In this document: positions 48,136 through 56,298 of the stretch, in pieces
How positions within the stretch are numbered: the first letter of the stretch is position 1
Layout of the letters: the number at the start of each line of letters is the position of its first letter
NCBI GenBank assembly: GCA_964420365.1
Contig: CAYQTA010000114.1
Span: forward strand, 1-64,000
Direction: 5' to 3'
Length of the DNA stretch: 64,000 nucleotides
Source: JAMOQA01 sp964420365
GTDB lineage: Bacteria > Acidobacteriota > Polarisedimenticolia > J045
Translations under genes and position numbers: made by a program
Notes under the pieces: generated by a model
What the model saw: the letters and a program-made list of their open reading frames with translations, nothing else
Databases searched by the model: none
What the model was told of the DNA's origin: nothing

Positions 48136-49356
48136 ATGACCACCGCGGCCCGCCCGATCCTTCCCGTTCGCGCCCCCGGGCTCGTCGCCTGGGTCCTGGG
48201 CGCGGCGGCGCTGGGTGCCGCCGTGGCGGGCGCCCTCGGCGTGCTCGTTGCCGCCGGGACGGGGGAGCCGTTCGACCCCTGGTTCGTGTGGCAGGGGGTG
48301 CTCTTCGCCGAGATCGTGGGGCTGACCGCGTTCGTCGGGTCGCGGTGGGCGTTCCCGCTCCTCGCCGACTTCCACCCGCTGGCGCGGCAGGCCCTCCAGG
48401 TGTTGACCTTCGTCGGGGCGGCGTTCGCCGCGACGGCCATCGCGGTGGTGCTGCGCCCGGGGGTCGTCTTTGCCCGGCCGCTGCAGTTCCTGGCCCTCGT
48501 GGGGGCCAACGTCGTGCTCTCCCTCGTGTTCGGGGGCGGGTTGGCCGCCTGGGAGACGATGCGGTGGTCCCTCGAGCAGGCCTTCGAGGAGCTGCGGGAA
48601 AAGGAGGTCCTCGAGCGGGAGATGGCACTGGCCCGCGAGGTGCAGCAGGGGCTGCTCCCGGAGGGTCCCCCGGAAGTGCCCGGCCTCGAGATCGCCTTCT
48701 CGTTCGTGCCTGCCCGCTCGGTCGGGGGAGACTTCGTCGGGTTCGTCCCGCTGTCGGGCGGTCGCCTGGGGATCGCCGTGGCCGACGTCACCGGCAAGGG
48801 GATCGCGGCCGCCCTGCTCGGGGCCAACTTCCAGGCGATGCTCGAGGCCCTCGCCCCGCGGGTCGAGCGACCGGGAGAGCTGCTCGCGGAGCTCTCCCGG
48901 ATGGTCGACGCCAGGACCGGCCCCGCGCGGTTCGTCACCCTGGCGTGGGTGATCCTCGATCCCGCCACCGGTCGAATCTCCTGGTCCCTCGCCGGCCACC
49001 CCCCGCCGCTGGTCCACGGGGCGGACGGGACCCGCTGGCTCGCCGAGGGGGGCGTGCCCCTCGGGGTCCTGCCGGGGCTGCCCTACGCGGAGGGGAGCGG
49101 GACGATCGACCGGGGCGACGTGCTCGTCCTCTACACCGACGGCCTGATGGAGGCCCCGGCTCGCGGGGACCCGGATGACCAGTTCGGACGGGATCGCCTG
49201 GCGCGCCTCGTCGCCGGCTGCCGCGGATGCGACGCGCGGGAGGTGCTCGAGCGGATCCTCGCGGCACTCGCCGAGCACGAGGGCGGGGGGCCGCCGGCCG
49301 ACGACACGACGGTCGTCGTCGTTCGCCGGGTGTCGGGCGGGGAGGGCGACCGATGA
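48136..49356 (+). CDS. Membrane SpoIIE/RsbU-type PP2C phosphatase
   Basis: A 406-residue protein with about four membrane segments (residues 15-140) followed by a helical linker and a PP2C-like domain. LAREVQQGLLPEGPPEVPG is the RsbU lead motif; phosphatase landmarks are VGGDFVGFV, VADVTGKGIAAALLG, LAGHPPPLV, YTDGLMEAP and ADDTTVVVVRR. It probably acts on a phosphorylated STAS protein in response to a membrane signal. Its stop overlaps the LytS-type kinase start by 4 nt, so a Ser/Thr phosphatase is made together with a two-component system. Confidence 0.9.
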   Translation: MTTAARPILPVRAPGLVAWVLGAAALGAAVAGALGVLVAAGTGEPFDPWFVWQGVLFAEIVGLTAFVGSRWAFPLLADFHPLARQALQVLTFVGAAFAATAIAVVLRPGVVFARPLQFLALVGANVVLSLVFGGGLAAWETMRWSLEQAFEELREKEVLEREMALAREVQQGLLPEGPPEVPGLEIAFSFVPARSVGGDFVGFVPLSGGRLGIAVADVTGKGIAAALLGANFQAMLEALAPRVERPGELLAELSRMVDARTGPARFVTLAWVILDPATGRISWSLAGHPPPLVHGADGTRWLAEGGVPLGVLPGLPYAEGSGTIDRGDVLVLYTDGLMEAPARGDPDDQFGRDRLARLVAGCRGCDAREVLERILAALAEHEGGGPPADDTTVVVVRRVSGGEGDR

Positions 49357-50450
49357 TCCACGCCCGGGAACTCGCACGGCGGAGACCGGTGCGCCTGGCC
49401 GTCGAGCTGGCGCTGGCCGGGGGCCTCGGGGGGGCCGTGGGGGCGCTGGTCGGGCTGGTCGCGGGAGTTCTCGAGGATGCCCTTGCCGCGCCCCTCGTCG
49501 TGATCGGCGTGGTCACGGGACTCGCGGCAGGGCTCCTCGCGACCCTCGTCGGCCGGGAGATCCTGCCACGCCTCCAGGTGTTCGCCTTCCCGCTCCGCGC
49601 GACGATCGCCGTGCTCGCGCTGGCCGGGGGGGCGTTCGCGTCCACGGCACTTGGCTTCTGGATCTACCCGCGGTTCACGCTCCACCAGGTACGCCTCGTG
49701 CTGCTCGTCGGCTCGATCAACGGCCTGCTCGCCCTGGTCGCGGGGACCCTCGTCTTCCTCTACGAGGACCTGGCCGCCCGCCTGCATCGCGCGCGGGAGC
49801 AGCTCGCGGCCGAGCGCCTGGCCCAGGCCGAGGCGCGGGAACGGGCCACCCAGGCCGAGTTGCGGGCGTTGCAGGCCCGGATCAACCCGCACTTCTTCTT
49901 CAACGCCCTCAACACCGTGGCCGCGCTGGTCGGCGAGGACCCGGCCGAGGCGGAACGGTTGCTCGAGCGATTCGCGGGTCTCTTCCGCTACGCCTTTCGG
50001 CGGGGGCGCGAGCGGGAGGTTCCCCTCGAGGAGGAACTCGACTTCATCGCGGCGTACCTGGAGATCGAACAGGCCCGCTTCGGCGACAAGCTCCGCTGGA
50101 GCCTGCGCGTCGACCCGGGGCTCGAGGGGCTCCGCGTCCCGCCGCTGGTGCTCCAGCCGCTCGTGGAGAACGCGGTGCTCCACGGCCGGGACCCGGACAC
50201 GGGCGAGGGAAGCGTCACCGTGCACGCGGAGGCCACGGCGGAGGGACTCGTCCTGCGGGTCGTGGACGGCGGACCGGGGCCGGGACCGGCCGGGCGCGAG
50301 CCGCCCCGCGGCCATGCCCTCGAGAACGTGGCGGGGCGGGTTGCGGCCGCGGGCGGGGGGCGCCTGGAGATCGGGCCCGGTCCCGGGGGGCGGGGCACGG
50401 AGGCACGGATCGTCTTCCCCACCGCGGGGAAGCGGGAGGATGGGCGATGA
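49353..50450 (+). CDS. LytS/YehU-type sensor histidine kinase
   Basis: A 365-residue kinase with four predicted membrane helices (about 15-140), a coiled link (EDLAARLHRAREQLAAERLAQAEARER) and the His_kinase domain. The phospho-accepting His lies in ARINPHFFFNALNTVAALV, the signature of the LytS group, followed by an ATPase domain with PLVLQPLVENAVLHG and a C-terminal GHALENV glycine motif. It should phosphorylate the LytTR regulator encoded next. ATGA overlaps join it to both neighbours. Confidence 0.93.
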   Translation: MIHARELARRRPVRLAVELALAGGLGGAVGALVGLVAGVLEDALAAPLVVIGVVTGLAAGLLATLVGREILPRLQVFAFPLRATIAVLALAGGAFASTALGFWIYPRFTLHQVRLVLLVGSINGLLALVAGTLVFLYEDLAARLHRAREQLAAERLAQAEARERATQAELRALQARINPHFFFNALNTVAALVGEDPAEAERLLERFAGLFRYAFRRGREREVPLEEELDFIAAYLEIEQARFGDKLRWSLRVDPGLEGLRVPPLVLQPLVENAVLHGRDPDTGEGSVTVHAEATAEGLVLRVVDGGPGPGPAGREPPRGHALENVAGRVAAAGGGRLEIGPGPGGRGTEARIVFPTAGKREDGR

Positions 50451-51214
50451 GCGAACGGAACGAGCGAAACGGGACGATGACGGCGGTGCTCGTCGAGGAC
50501 GAACCCCCCGCGCGGCGCCGTCTGCGGCGCCTGCTCGAGGCGGACGGACGGGTCTCCGTCGTCGCCGAGGCGGACACCGTCCGCGACGCGGTGGCCAAGA
50601 TCCGGCACCACGGGCCGGACGTCGTCTTCCTCGATATCCGGCTGCCGGGAGGGGACGGGTTCGACGTCCTGCACCGGCTGGACGAGATCCCGGCGGTGAT
50701 CTTCGTGACTGCCTACGACGACTACGCCGTCCGTGCCTTCGAGGAGGACGCCGTCGACTACCTGGTCAAGCCGGTGGACGGCCAGCGCCTGGCCGCCGCC
50801 CTCGACCGGCTGGTCCGTCGCCGGGAGAGGGAGCGGCTGCAGCCGGGTCTCGACCGGGCCCTCGCGCGGGCCGGGGGAAGGCCGTTCCGGATCGTGGCCC
50901 GAAAGCGGAACCGGATCGTGCTGCTCGACCCGGCCGAGGTCACCCACCTCTCGGCCGATCACACCCTGGTCTTCGCCTGGTCCGGGGGGAACTCGTACCT
51001 GGTTCCCCGGACGCTCCAGGAGCTGGAGGAGGAACTGGCCCCGCACGGTTTCCGGCGGACCCACCGGTCGGCCCTGGTGAACCTCGCCCACGTGCGGGCC
51101 GTTCACCCCGGCGCCTCGGGGAACTTCGTGCTCGAGATGGACGACGCGGAGCGGACCCGGGTTCCCCTCTCCCGCAGGCGGGCGCGGCTCGTCCGGGGAG
51201 AGCTCGGGTTCTGA
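50447..51214 (+). CDS. LytTR-type response regulator
   Basis: A 255-residue regulator. The receiver domain (about 12-130) has the acidic pair E17-D18 (VEDEPPARRRLRRLL), the phospho-acceptor D63 (VVFLDIRLPGGDGF), a conserved Thr (FVTAYDDYAVRAF) and Lys (DYLVKPV). The LytTR DNA-binding domain (about 150-250) has FRRTHRSALVNLAHV. It pairs with the LytS-type kinase in the AlgR/LytR manner. Its targets are unknown; the adjacent bactofilin-like gene 140 nt downstream is a candidate. Confidence 0.94.
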   Translation: MSERNERNGTMTAVLVEDEPPARRRLRRLLEADGRVSVVAEADTVRDAVAKIRHHGPDVVFLDIRLPGGDGFDVLHRLDEIPAVIFVTAYDDYAVRAFEEDAVDYLVKPVDGQRLAAALDRLVRRRERERLQPGLDRALARAGGRPFRIVARKRNRIVLLDPAEVTHLSADHTLVFAWSGGNSYLVPRTLQELEEELAPHGFRRTHRSALVNLAHVRAVHPGASGNFVLEMDDAERTRVPLSRRRARLVRGELGF

Positions 51215-51306
51215 AAAGCCCGGCGGCGCCGGCGGGAGGACCGCTCGGCGCGATGGGACAACCCTCCAGCGGAAAGGGGGTTCCCTCCCGCGCGGGAGAC
51301 GCCAGC

Positions 51307-51357
51307 ATGACAACGAAGGGCCCGCTCCCCCGAGCCGGGCCCGGGAGACGCCGATGA
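51307..51357 (+). CDS. Possible 16-residue upstream peptide
   Basis: ATG at 51307, preceded by GGGAGACGCCAGC, opens a 16-codon frame (MTTKGPLPRAGPGRRR) whose TGA overlaps the ATG of the next gene. The next gene start has a nearly identical context (GGGAGACGCCG-ATGAC). It could be a coupling leader peptide or simply a local duplication of the start region. There is no evidence of conservation. Confidence 0.3.
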   Translation: MTTKGPLPRAGPGRRR

Positions 51358-52592
51358 CCAGGAAGCTCCTTCTCCTCGCCCTTCTCGCCGCCTTCGCGGG
51401 CCCGCCGGCGCGGGCGGCGGACGTCCGGGTGGACGTCCAGGCCCCGGAGCAGGTGTTCGACCTCGGCACGATCCACGCCGCCAGCGGCGAGGCGGTTCTC
51501 GTCGGCGAGGGGGAGACCGTTCCCGGGGACCTGTACGCCTTTGCGGGGAGCGTCCGCGTCGACGGCGCGGTCGCGGGCGATGCCTGGACCGTGGCGCGGG
51601 AGGTCCGGGTGACGGGGCGCGTGGGCGGCGATCTCGGCGCGGCGGCGGCGGACCTGACGGTCGCCGGAGAGGTCGATGGGGACCTGCGGGCGAGCGGGGC
51701 CAACCTGGTGCTCCGGGGTACCGTCGGACGGAACGTCCTGCTGATGGGAGCACGAATCGTCATCGGGCGGGAGGCACGGGTCGGGGGGACGGTCTACGCC
51801 AGCGGAGGGCACGTTCGGATCGAGGGCCAGGTCGACGGACCCGTCCGGGTCACCGCCGGCAAGGTCGTCCTCGGGGGACGGATCGGCGGTACCGTTCGGG
51901 TCGACTGCGACGAGCTGGAAATCCTGCCCGGCTGCCGCGTGGCCGGCGACCTGGAGTACGACACGCGGACCGAGCCGCGGGTCCCGGAAGGGACCGTCGC
52001 GGGGAAGGTCACCCGGGTGGATCTCGGGCGGGCCAGGCGGGAGGCCGAGCATGGCGCCGGGTCGTCGGTGTCCATCCGCTCGCTGTTCGCGCCGGCGCTG
52101 GGACTCGCCTGGCGGGTGCTCTTCCATGGCTACCTCGCGTTCGTCAGCCTGGTGACCGGGATCCTCCTGTTTCTTTTCTTCCGGCGGTTCCTCGCCGGGG
52201 CGATCGACCGCTGCGCCGACTGGGGTGGCCTGGGGGCGAGCTTCGGCACCGGGCTCGTCGCCCTTCTCCTGCTGCTCGTCCTCGGGGTGATCTGCATTTT
52301 CCCGTTCCTGATGATCCCCCTCGGGTTCGGCGTCTGGTGCCTGCTCGGCGCGCTCCTCTTCTTCGGCGGCGTCGTCGGCAAGGCGGTCGCGGGATGCCTC
52401 GTCCTGCGCCCGCTGCTGCGCCGGACGGCCCACCCGGTGCTGGCCCTCGTCGTCGGCGTGCTGGTCACCTGGATCGTCGGCCTCGTGCCCTGGCTCGGGG
52501 GACTCGTCGGGCTGCTGGTGACCCTTACCGGGATGGGGGCCGTGCTGCTGCGGCTCTACGGCGCGGGGGCCGGGGCGGGTGCCGCCGCCTGA
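51354..52592 (+). CDS. Membrane protein with bactofilin-like beta-helical ectodomain
   Basis: A 412-residue protein with a signal peptide (1-21), then residues 35-225 made of short beta repeats of the form GDLYAFAGSVRVDGAVAGD and LVLRGTVGRNVLL, matching the polymer-forming bactofilin-type right-handed helix. The last 180 residues hold about five membrane segments (LVTGILLFLFFRRFL, GLVALLLLLVLGVICIFPFLMIPLGFGVWCLLGALLFF). Bactofilins are usually cytoplasmic; here the repeat domain is exported and membrane-tethered. It follows the LytTR regulator after 139 nt and has its own GGGAG ribosome binding site. Confidence 0.78.
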   Translation: MTRKLLLLALLAAFAGPPARAADVRVDVQAPEQVFDLGTIHAASGEAVLVGEGETVPGDLYAFAGSVRVDGAVAGDAWTVAREVRVTGRVGGDLGAAAADLTVAGEVDGDLRASGANLVLRGTVGRNVLLMGARIVIGREARVGGTVYASGGHVRIEGQVDGPVRVTAGKVVLGGRIGGTVRVDCDELEILPGCRVAGDLEYDTRTEPRVPEGTVAGKVTRVDLGRARREAEHGAGSSVSIRSLFAPALGLAWRVLFHGYLAFVSLVTGILLFLFFRRFLAGAIDRCADWGGLGASFGTGLVALLLLLVLGVICIFPFLMIPLGFGVWCLLGALLFFGGVVGKAVAGCLVLRPLLRRTAHPVLALVVGVLVTWIVGLVPWLGGLVGLLVTLTGMGAVLLRLYGAGAGAGAAA

Positions 52593-52654
52593 CAGACGCT
52601 CCCTTCGTGGTACCTTTGGCAGCGTCGCCACCCGCGGGTGGTGCGGAAGGTGCC

Positions 52655-54658
52655 ATGTGCGGAATCGCCGGGATCGCCGGGATCGGCGTGGACCGGGAAG
52701 CGGGCCTGCGCTCCGTCCGGCGCATGATCGATACGATCCCCCACCGGGGACCGGACGGGGAAGCGTTTGCCTCCGCCCCCGGGGCTGTCCTCGGCTTCTG
52801 CCGCCTCGCCATCGTCGAACCGCGGGAGCCGGCCCGGGTCCTCCGGAGCGAGGACGGCTCCGTCCGGGCGGTCGTCAACGGGGAGATCTACGACGCCGAG
52901 GAGGGCCGGCGGCGCCTGCGGGCCCGCGGCCACCGTTTCGCCACGGGGGTCGACACCGAGGTGGTGCCTCACCTCTGGGAGGAGCACGGGCCGGACCTTC
53001 CCCGGTACCTCGACGGGATGTTCGCCCTCGCGGTTCACGACGCCCGCCGGGAGTTGCTTTTCCTCGCCCGCGACCGGGCCGGTGAGAAACCGCTCTTCTT
53101 CACGCTCTCCGGGGGACGGCTTCTCTTCGCGTCGGAGCTGCGCGCCCTGCTGGCCGTGCCGGGCATCGACCGCTCCCTCGACCCGGTGGCGCTCCGGCGG
53201 TTCCTGCTCCACGGCTTCTTCCCGGCCCCGTACACCCCCCTCGCGTCGATCCGCAAGCTGCCCCCGGGACACCGGCTGCTCTGGGACGGGCACCGCCTCC
53301 GGATCGAGCCCTGGTGGGACCTGGCCGGGTTCTTCGGGAAGGCGGGCGCGCCGGCACCCCGGACCCTCGACGAGGCGGCGCGCCGGGTGGACGGGGCCCT
53401 CGGGGAGGCGGTCCGGCGGCGCAAGCGCTCCGACGTCCCGGTCGGCGTCTTCCTTTCCGGGGGGATCGACTCGGGGGCGGTCCTCGCCCACCTGGCGGAC
53501 CAGGAGGGCCCCGGCATCCCGGCCTTCACCCTGGGACACGAGGACCGGGGGTTCGACGAGTCCATGCTGGCGGCGCGGACAGCGCGGCACTTCCGCGCGG
53601 ATCTCCACGTGCTCCGCCTCGGGCGCGACGGCCTCGAGGAAGGGCTGCGGACCGTCCTCGCGGAGTTCGACGAGCCCCTTGCCGACGCCTCCATCGTGCC
53701 GACGCGGATGCTCGCCGGGTTCGCCCGGCAGCGGGTGAAGGTGGTCCTCTCCGGGGAGGGGAGCGACGAGCTGTTCGGGGGCTATCCCACCTACCCGGGG
53801 CACCTGCTCGCCGAGCGGTTCCTGCGACTGCCGGGGCCGGTCCGCCGGGCCGTGCTCGGAATGCTGCGCCGCATGACCCCGGTCACGATGGGGAACGTGG
53901 GCCTCGACTACCTGCTCGAGCGGTTCGTCTCCGGGCTCGCGGGGGACCCCGTCGAGCGCCACCACCGGTGGTTCGGCGTCCTGGCGCCGGGGCGGATCGA
54001 CGGCCTGCTGGCGCCTCGCGTGCGGGAGCGGCTCGCCGGGGACGACCCGTTCGGATCGGCCCGGGCGCTCGAGCGGGGCAGAGCGCTGCCGGACCTGCTG
54101 GCGCGCCTGCTCTACCAGGACTTCCGCCTCTACCTCGGCGAGGGGCTCCTCACGAAGGTCGACCGGGCGACGATGCTCGCCTCCCTCGAGGCCCGCGCCC
54201 CGTTTCTCGACCATCGGCTCGCCGAGCTGGTCGCGGGGCTGCCGTCCCGCTGGAAGGTCCGGTTCCCGGGCACGAAGGTCGTCCTGCGGCGGGCGGTGGC
54301 GCACCGGCTGCCGGCGGAGGTGCTCCGGCGCCGGAAGCGCGGGTTCAACATCCCGTTCTCCCGCTGGCTCCTCGAGGGCCTCGGCGAGCGGCTCCGCGAG
54401 CGGTTCGAGCCGGGCAGGGTCCGGGCGCGTGGCCTGCTCGACCCCGGCGCGGTCCACCGGCTGCTCGAGGAGCACCTGGCCCGCCGGGCCGACCACCGGA
54501 AGCCGCTGTTCGCGCTGCTCGTGCTCGATGCCTGGTGCGACCGGGTCTACGGCGAGGGGGTCGGGGTCCCGCTGGCAGACCCGGCCGGCGTGCCCGTGAC
54601 GGGAGAGGCCCCCCGGGACGGTGAGGGCGAGCTGGTGGCCGGGGAGGGGGCCGGATGA
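52655..54658 (+). CDS. asnB: Asparagine synthase (glutamine-hydrolysing)
   Basis: A 667-residue AsnB. C2 is the N-terminal nucleophile of the glutaminase domain (MCGIAGIAG), with RGPDGEA and VVNGEIYD. The synthetase domain has the PP-loop FLSGGIDSGA (268-273 as core), LSGEGSDELFGGYP and a C-terminal KRGFNIPFSRWL. It makes asparagine from aspartate, or in AsnB-like paralogues amidates polysaccharide or peptide acceptors; the following GT39 glycosyltransferase leaves that second option open. AGGTG precedes the ATG. The last 40 residues are a Gly/Glu-rich tail whose stop overlaps the next gene. Confidence 0.93.
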   Translation: MCGIAGIAGIGVDREAGLRSVRRMIDTIPHRGPDGEAFASAPGAVLGFCRLAIVEPREPARVLRSEDGSVRAVVNGEIYDAEEGRRRLRARGHRFATGVDTEVVPHLWEEHGPDLPRYLDGMFALAVHDARRELLFLARDRAGEKPLFFTLSGGRLLFASELRALLAVPGIDRSLDPVALRRFLLHGFFPAPYTPLASIRKLPPGHRLLWDGHRLRIEPWWDLAGFFGKAGAPAPRTLDEAARRVDGALGEAVRRRKRSDVPVGVFLSGGIDSGAVLAHLADQEGPGIPAFTLGHEDRGFDESMLAARTARHFRADLHVLRLGRDGLEEGLRTVLAEFDEPLADASIVPTRMLAGFARQRVKVVLSGEGSDELFGGYPTYPGHLLAERFLRLPGPVRRAVLGMLRRMTPVTMGNVGLDYLLERFVSGLAGDPVERHHRWFGVLAPGRIDGLLAPRVRERLAGDDPFGSARALERGRALPDLLARLLYQDFRLYLGEGLLTKVDRATMLASLEARAPFLDHRLAELVAGLPSRWKVRFPGTKVVLRRAVAHRLPAEVLRRRKRGFNIPFSRWLLEGLGERLRERFEPGRVRARGLLDPGAVHRLLEEHLARRADHRKPLFALLVLDAWCDRVYGEGVGVPLADPAGVPVTGEAPRDGEGELVAGEGAG

Positions 54659-56280
54659 CGAGCGGGGCACGGGTATTGCCGGCCGGCTTCCGGGGCCGGG
54701 CCCTGGCGGTCCTGGCTCTCGCCGCGCTCCTGTTCGCCTGGAACGCCTGGGGCTACGACCTGTGGGCGCCCGACGAGCCGTACTTCGGCGAGGGAGCCCG
54801 GGAGATGGTGGCCGACGGCCAGTGGCTGGTCCCCCACGTGCTGGGGAAGGTGACGACCGACAAGCCGCCCCTCTTCTTCTGGCTGATCGCCCTCGCCTCG
54901 CTGCCCCTCGGTCCCGGGCCGTTCGCCGCCCGCCTGCCGTCCATCCTGGCCGGTCTCGGGTGCGTCGCCCTCGTCATCCACCTGGGTCGGCGGTTCGAGT
55001 CGGAGCGTACCGGGCTCCTCGCCGGGGTGATCCTCGCCACCTCGTGGCTCTCCTGGGACAAGTTCCGGAGCGCCCAGATCGATGGATTGCTCTGCCTCCT
55101 GGTGCTGGCGACGGTGGCGATCCTCGAGGCGTGGTGCGCGGGGGACCTGGCCGGTCGGCCGGCGGGCCTCGTCGCCTGGGGACTCGCCGGGCTCGCCACC
55201 CTGGCCAAGGGCCCGGTGGGCCTGATCGTGCCGCTGGGAATCCTGGTGACCTGGCTCGCGGCCCGCCGCGAGCTGCGACGGCTGCGGGAGCTCGCCCCGG
55301 TGGCCGGGCCGGCCCTGTTCCTCGCGATCACGCTCGCCTGGGCCATCCCGGCAACCCTCTGCTCCGGCGGGGAATACTCGTTTCTCGACGCGTTGCGCAC
55401 CCATTTCGTCGACCGGGCAGCCCACGGCATGCACCACCCCCGGCCCGCCTGGTACTACCTGGTGGTGACACCGGTCCAGCTCCTCCCGTGGACCGGGCTG
55501 GCCCTCGCGGGCCTCGCGGTCGCCTGGCGGGAGAGGGACCGGCCCGGCCGGCTCCTGCTGCTCGCCTGGGCGGGATTCGTCGTCGTCCTGTTCTCGCTCT
55601 CCCGGGAGAAGCGGGATCTCTATGTCCTGCCGGCCTTTCCCGCGTTCGCGCTGCTCGCCGCCCTGGCGGCCGACCATTGCCTGGCGGGGGAGGGGATGTG
55701 CCGCGAGGGAGATCGAAGGCTGGCCCGGTGGGCCCTCGGGGTGCCCCTCGCGATCCTCGTGGTCCTGGGTCTCGTCCTCGTTCCCCTGGTCTCGCGGCGA
55801 TTCCCCGGGCTGGAGGCGGCGGCCCGGCCGCTTGCGGCGGTGCTGATCGCCGGGGGAGGGTCCGGCCTCCTGCTAGCGATCCGGGGCCGGGTCCGGGCCA
55901 GCGTGATGGCGACCGCGGCGATGGTAAGCATCTTTCTGCTGGTGCTGGTGACGTCGGTCTACCCCGCCGTCGATCCCCTGAAGAGCCCGGCGGAGATCGC
56001 CGCCGCCCTCGAGGAGGCACCGACCGGGGCCCGCGTCGGAAGCCTCGGGCTCGGAAACCTGCCTCGCGCCATCGCCTTCCGCACCGGCGGGATCTATCCC
56101 GAACCCCTCGGGGGAATCGACGAGGCGACCCGGTGGCTCGCGGCCCCCGGGGAGGCCTGGCTGATCGCCGAGGCGGAACCGGCCCGGGAGCTCCGGGAGC
56201 GCTTTTCCGTGGCCCTCGAGGAGGTCGCCCGGCAGCGGCTCGCGCGCCGCGACGTGGTCCTCCTGCGCAAGCGTCCCTGA
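54655..56280 (+). CDS. GT39/ArnT-like polyprenol-dependent glycosyltransferase
   Basis: A 541-residue integral membrane protein with about 12 hydrophobic segments. WAPDEPYFGEGAREMV in the first periplasmic loop carries the catalytic Asp-Glu of the PMT/ArnT family, followed by TTDKPPLFFWLIAL and the SWDKFRSAQIDGLLCLL helix. Such enzymes move a sugar from a polyprenyl phosphate donor to lipid A, protein or another acceptor. The acceptor is unknown. A 4-nt overlap (ATGA) with asnB suggests a shared role in surface glycoconjugates. Confidence 0.88.
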   Translation: MTSGARVLPAGFRGRALAVLALAALLFAWNAWGYDLWAPDEPYFGEGAREMVADGQWLVPHVLGKVTTDKPPLFFWLIALASLPLGPGPFAARLPSILAGLGCVALVIHLGRRFESERTGLLAGVILATSWLSWDKFRSAQIDGLLCLLVLATVAILEAWCAGDLAGRPAGLVAWGLAGLATLAKGPVGLIVPLGILVTWLAARRELRRLRELAPVAGPALFLAITLAWAIPATLCSGGEYSFLDALRTHFVDRAAHGMHHPRPAWYYLVVTPVQLLPWTGLALAGLAVAWRERDRPGRLLLLAWAGFVVVLFSLSREKRDLYVLPAFPAFALLAALAADHCLAGEGMCREGDRRLARWALGVPLAILVVLGLVLVPLVSRRFPGLEAAARPLAAVLIAGGGSGLLLAIRGRVRASVMATAAMVSIFLLVLVTSVYPAVDPLKSPAEIAAALEEAPTGARVGSLGLGNLPRAIAFRTGGIYPEPLGGIDEATRWLAAPGEAWLIAEAEPARELRERFSVALEEVARQRLARRDVVLLRKRP

Positions 56281-56285
56281 CGGGG

Positions 56286-56291
56286 TACCCT
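56286..56291 (+). promoter_or_regulatory. -10-like TACCCT before the ABC-F gene
   Basis: TACCCT is followed after 7 nt by the ATG at 56299, with no ribosome binding site in between. The pattern matches the other possible leaderless starts in this window. Confidence 0.35.
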
Positions 56292-56298
56292 CCCGGCC

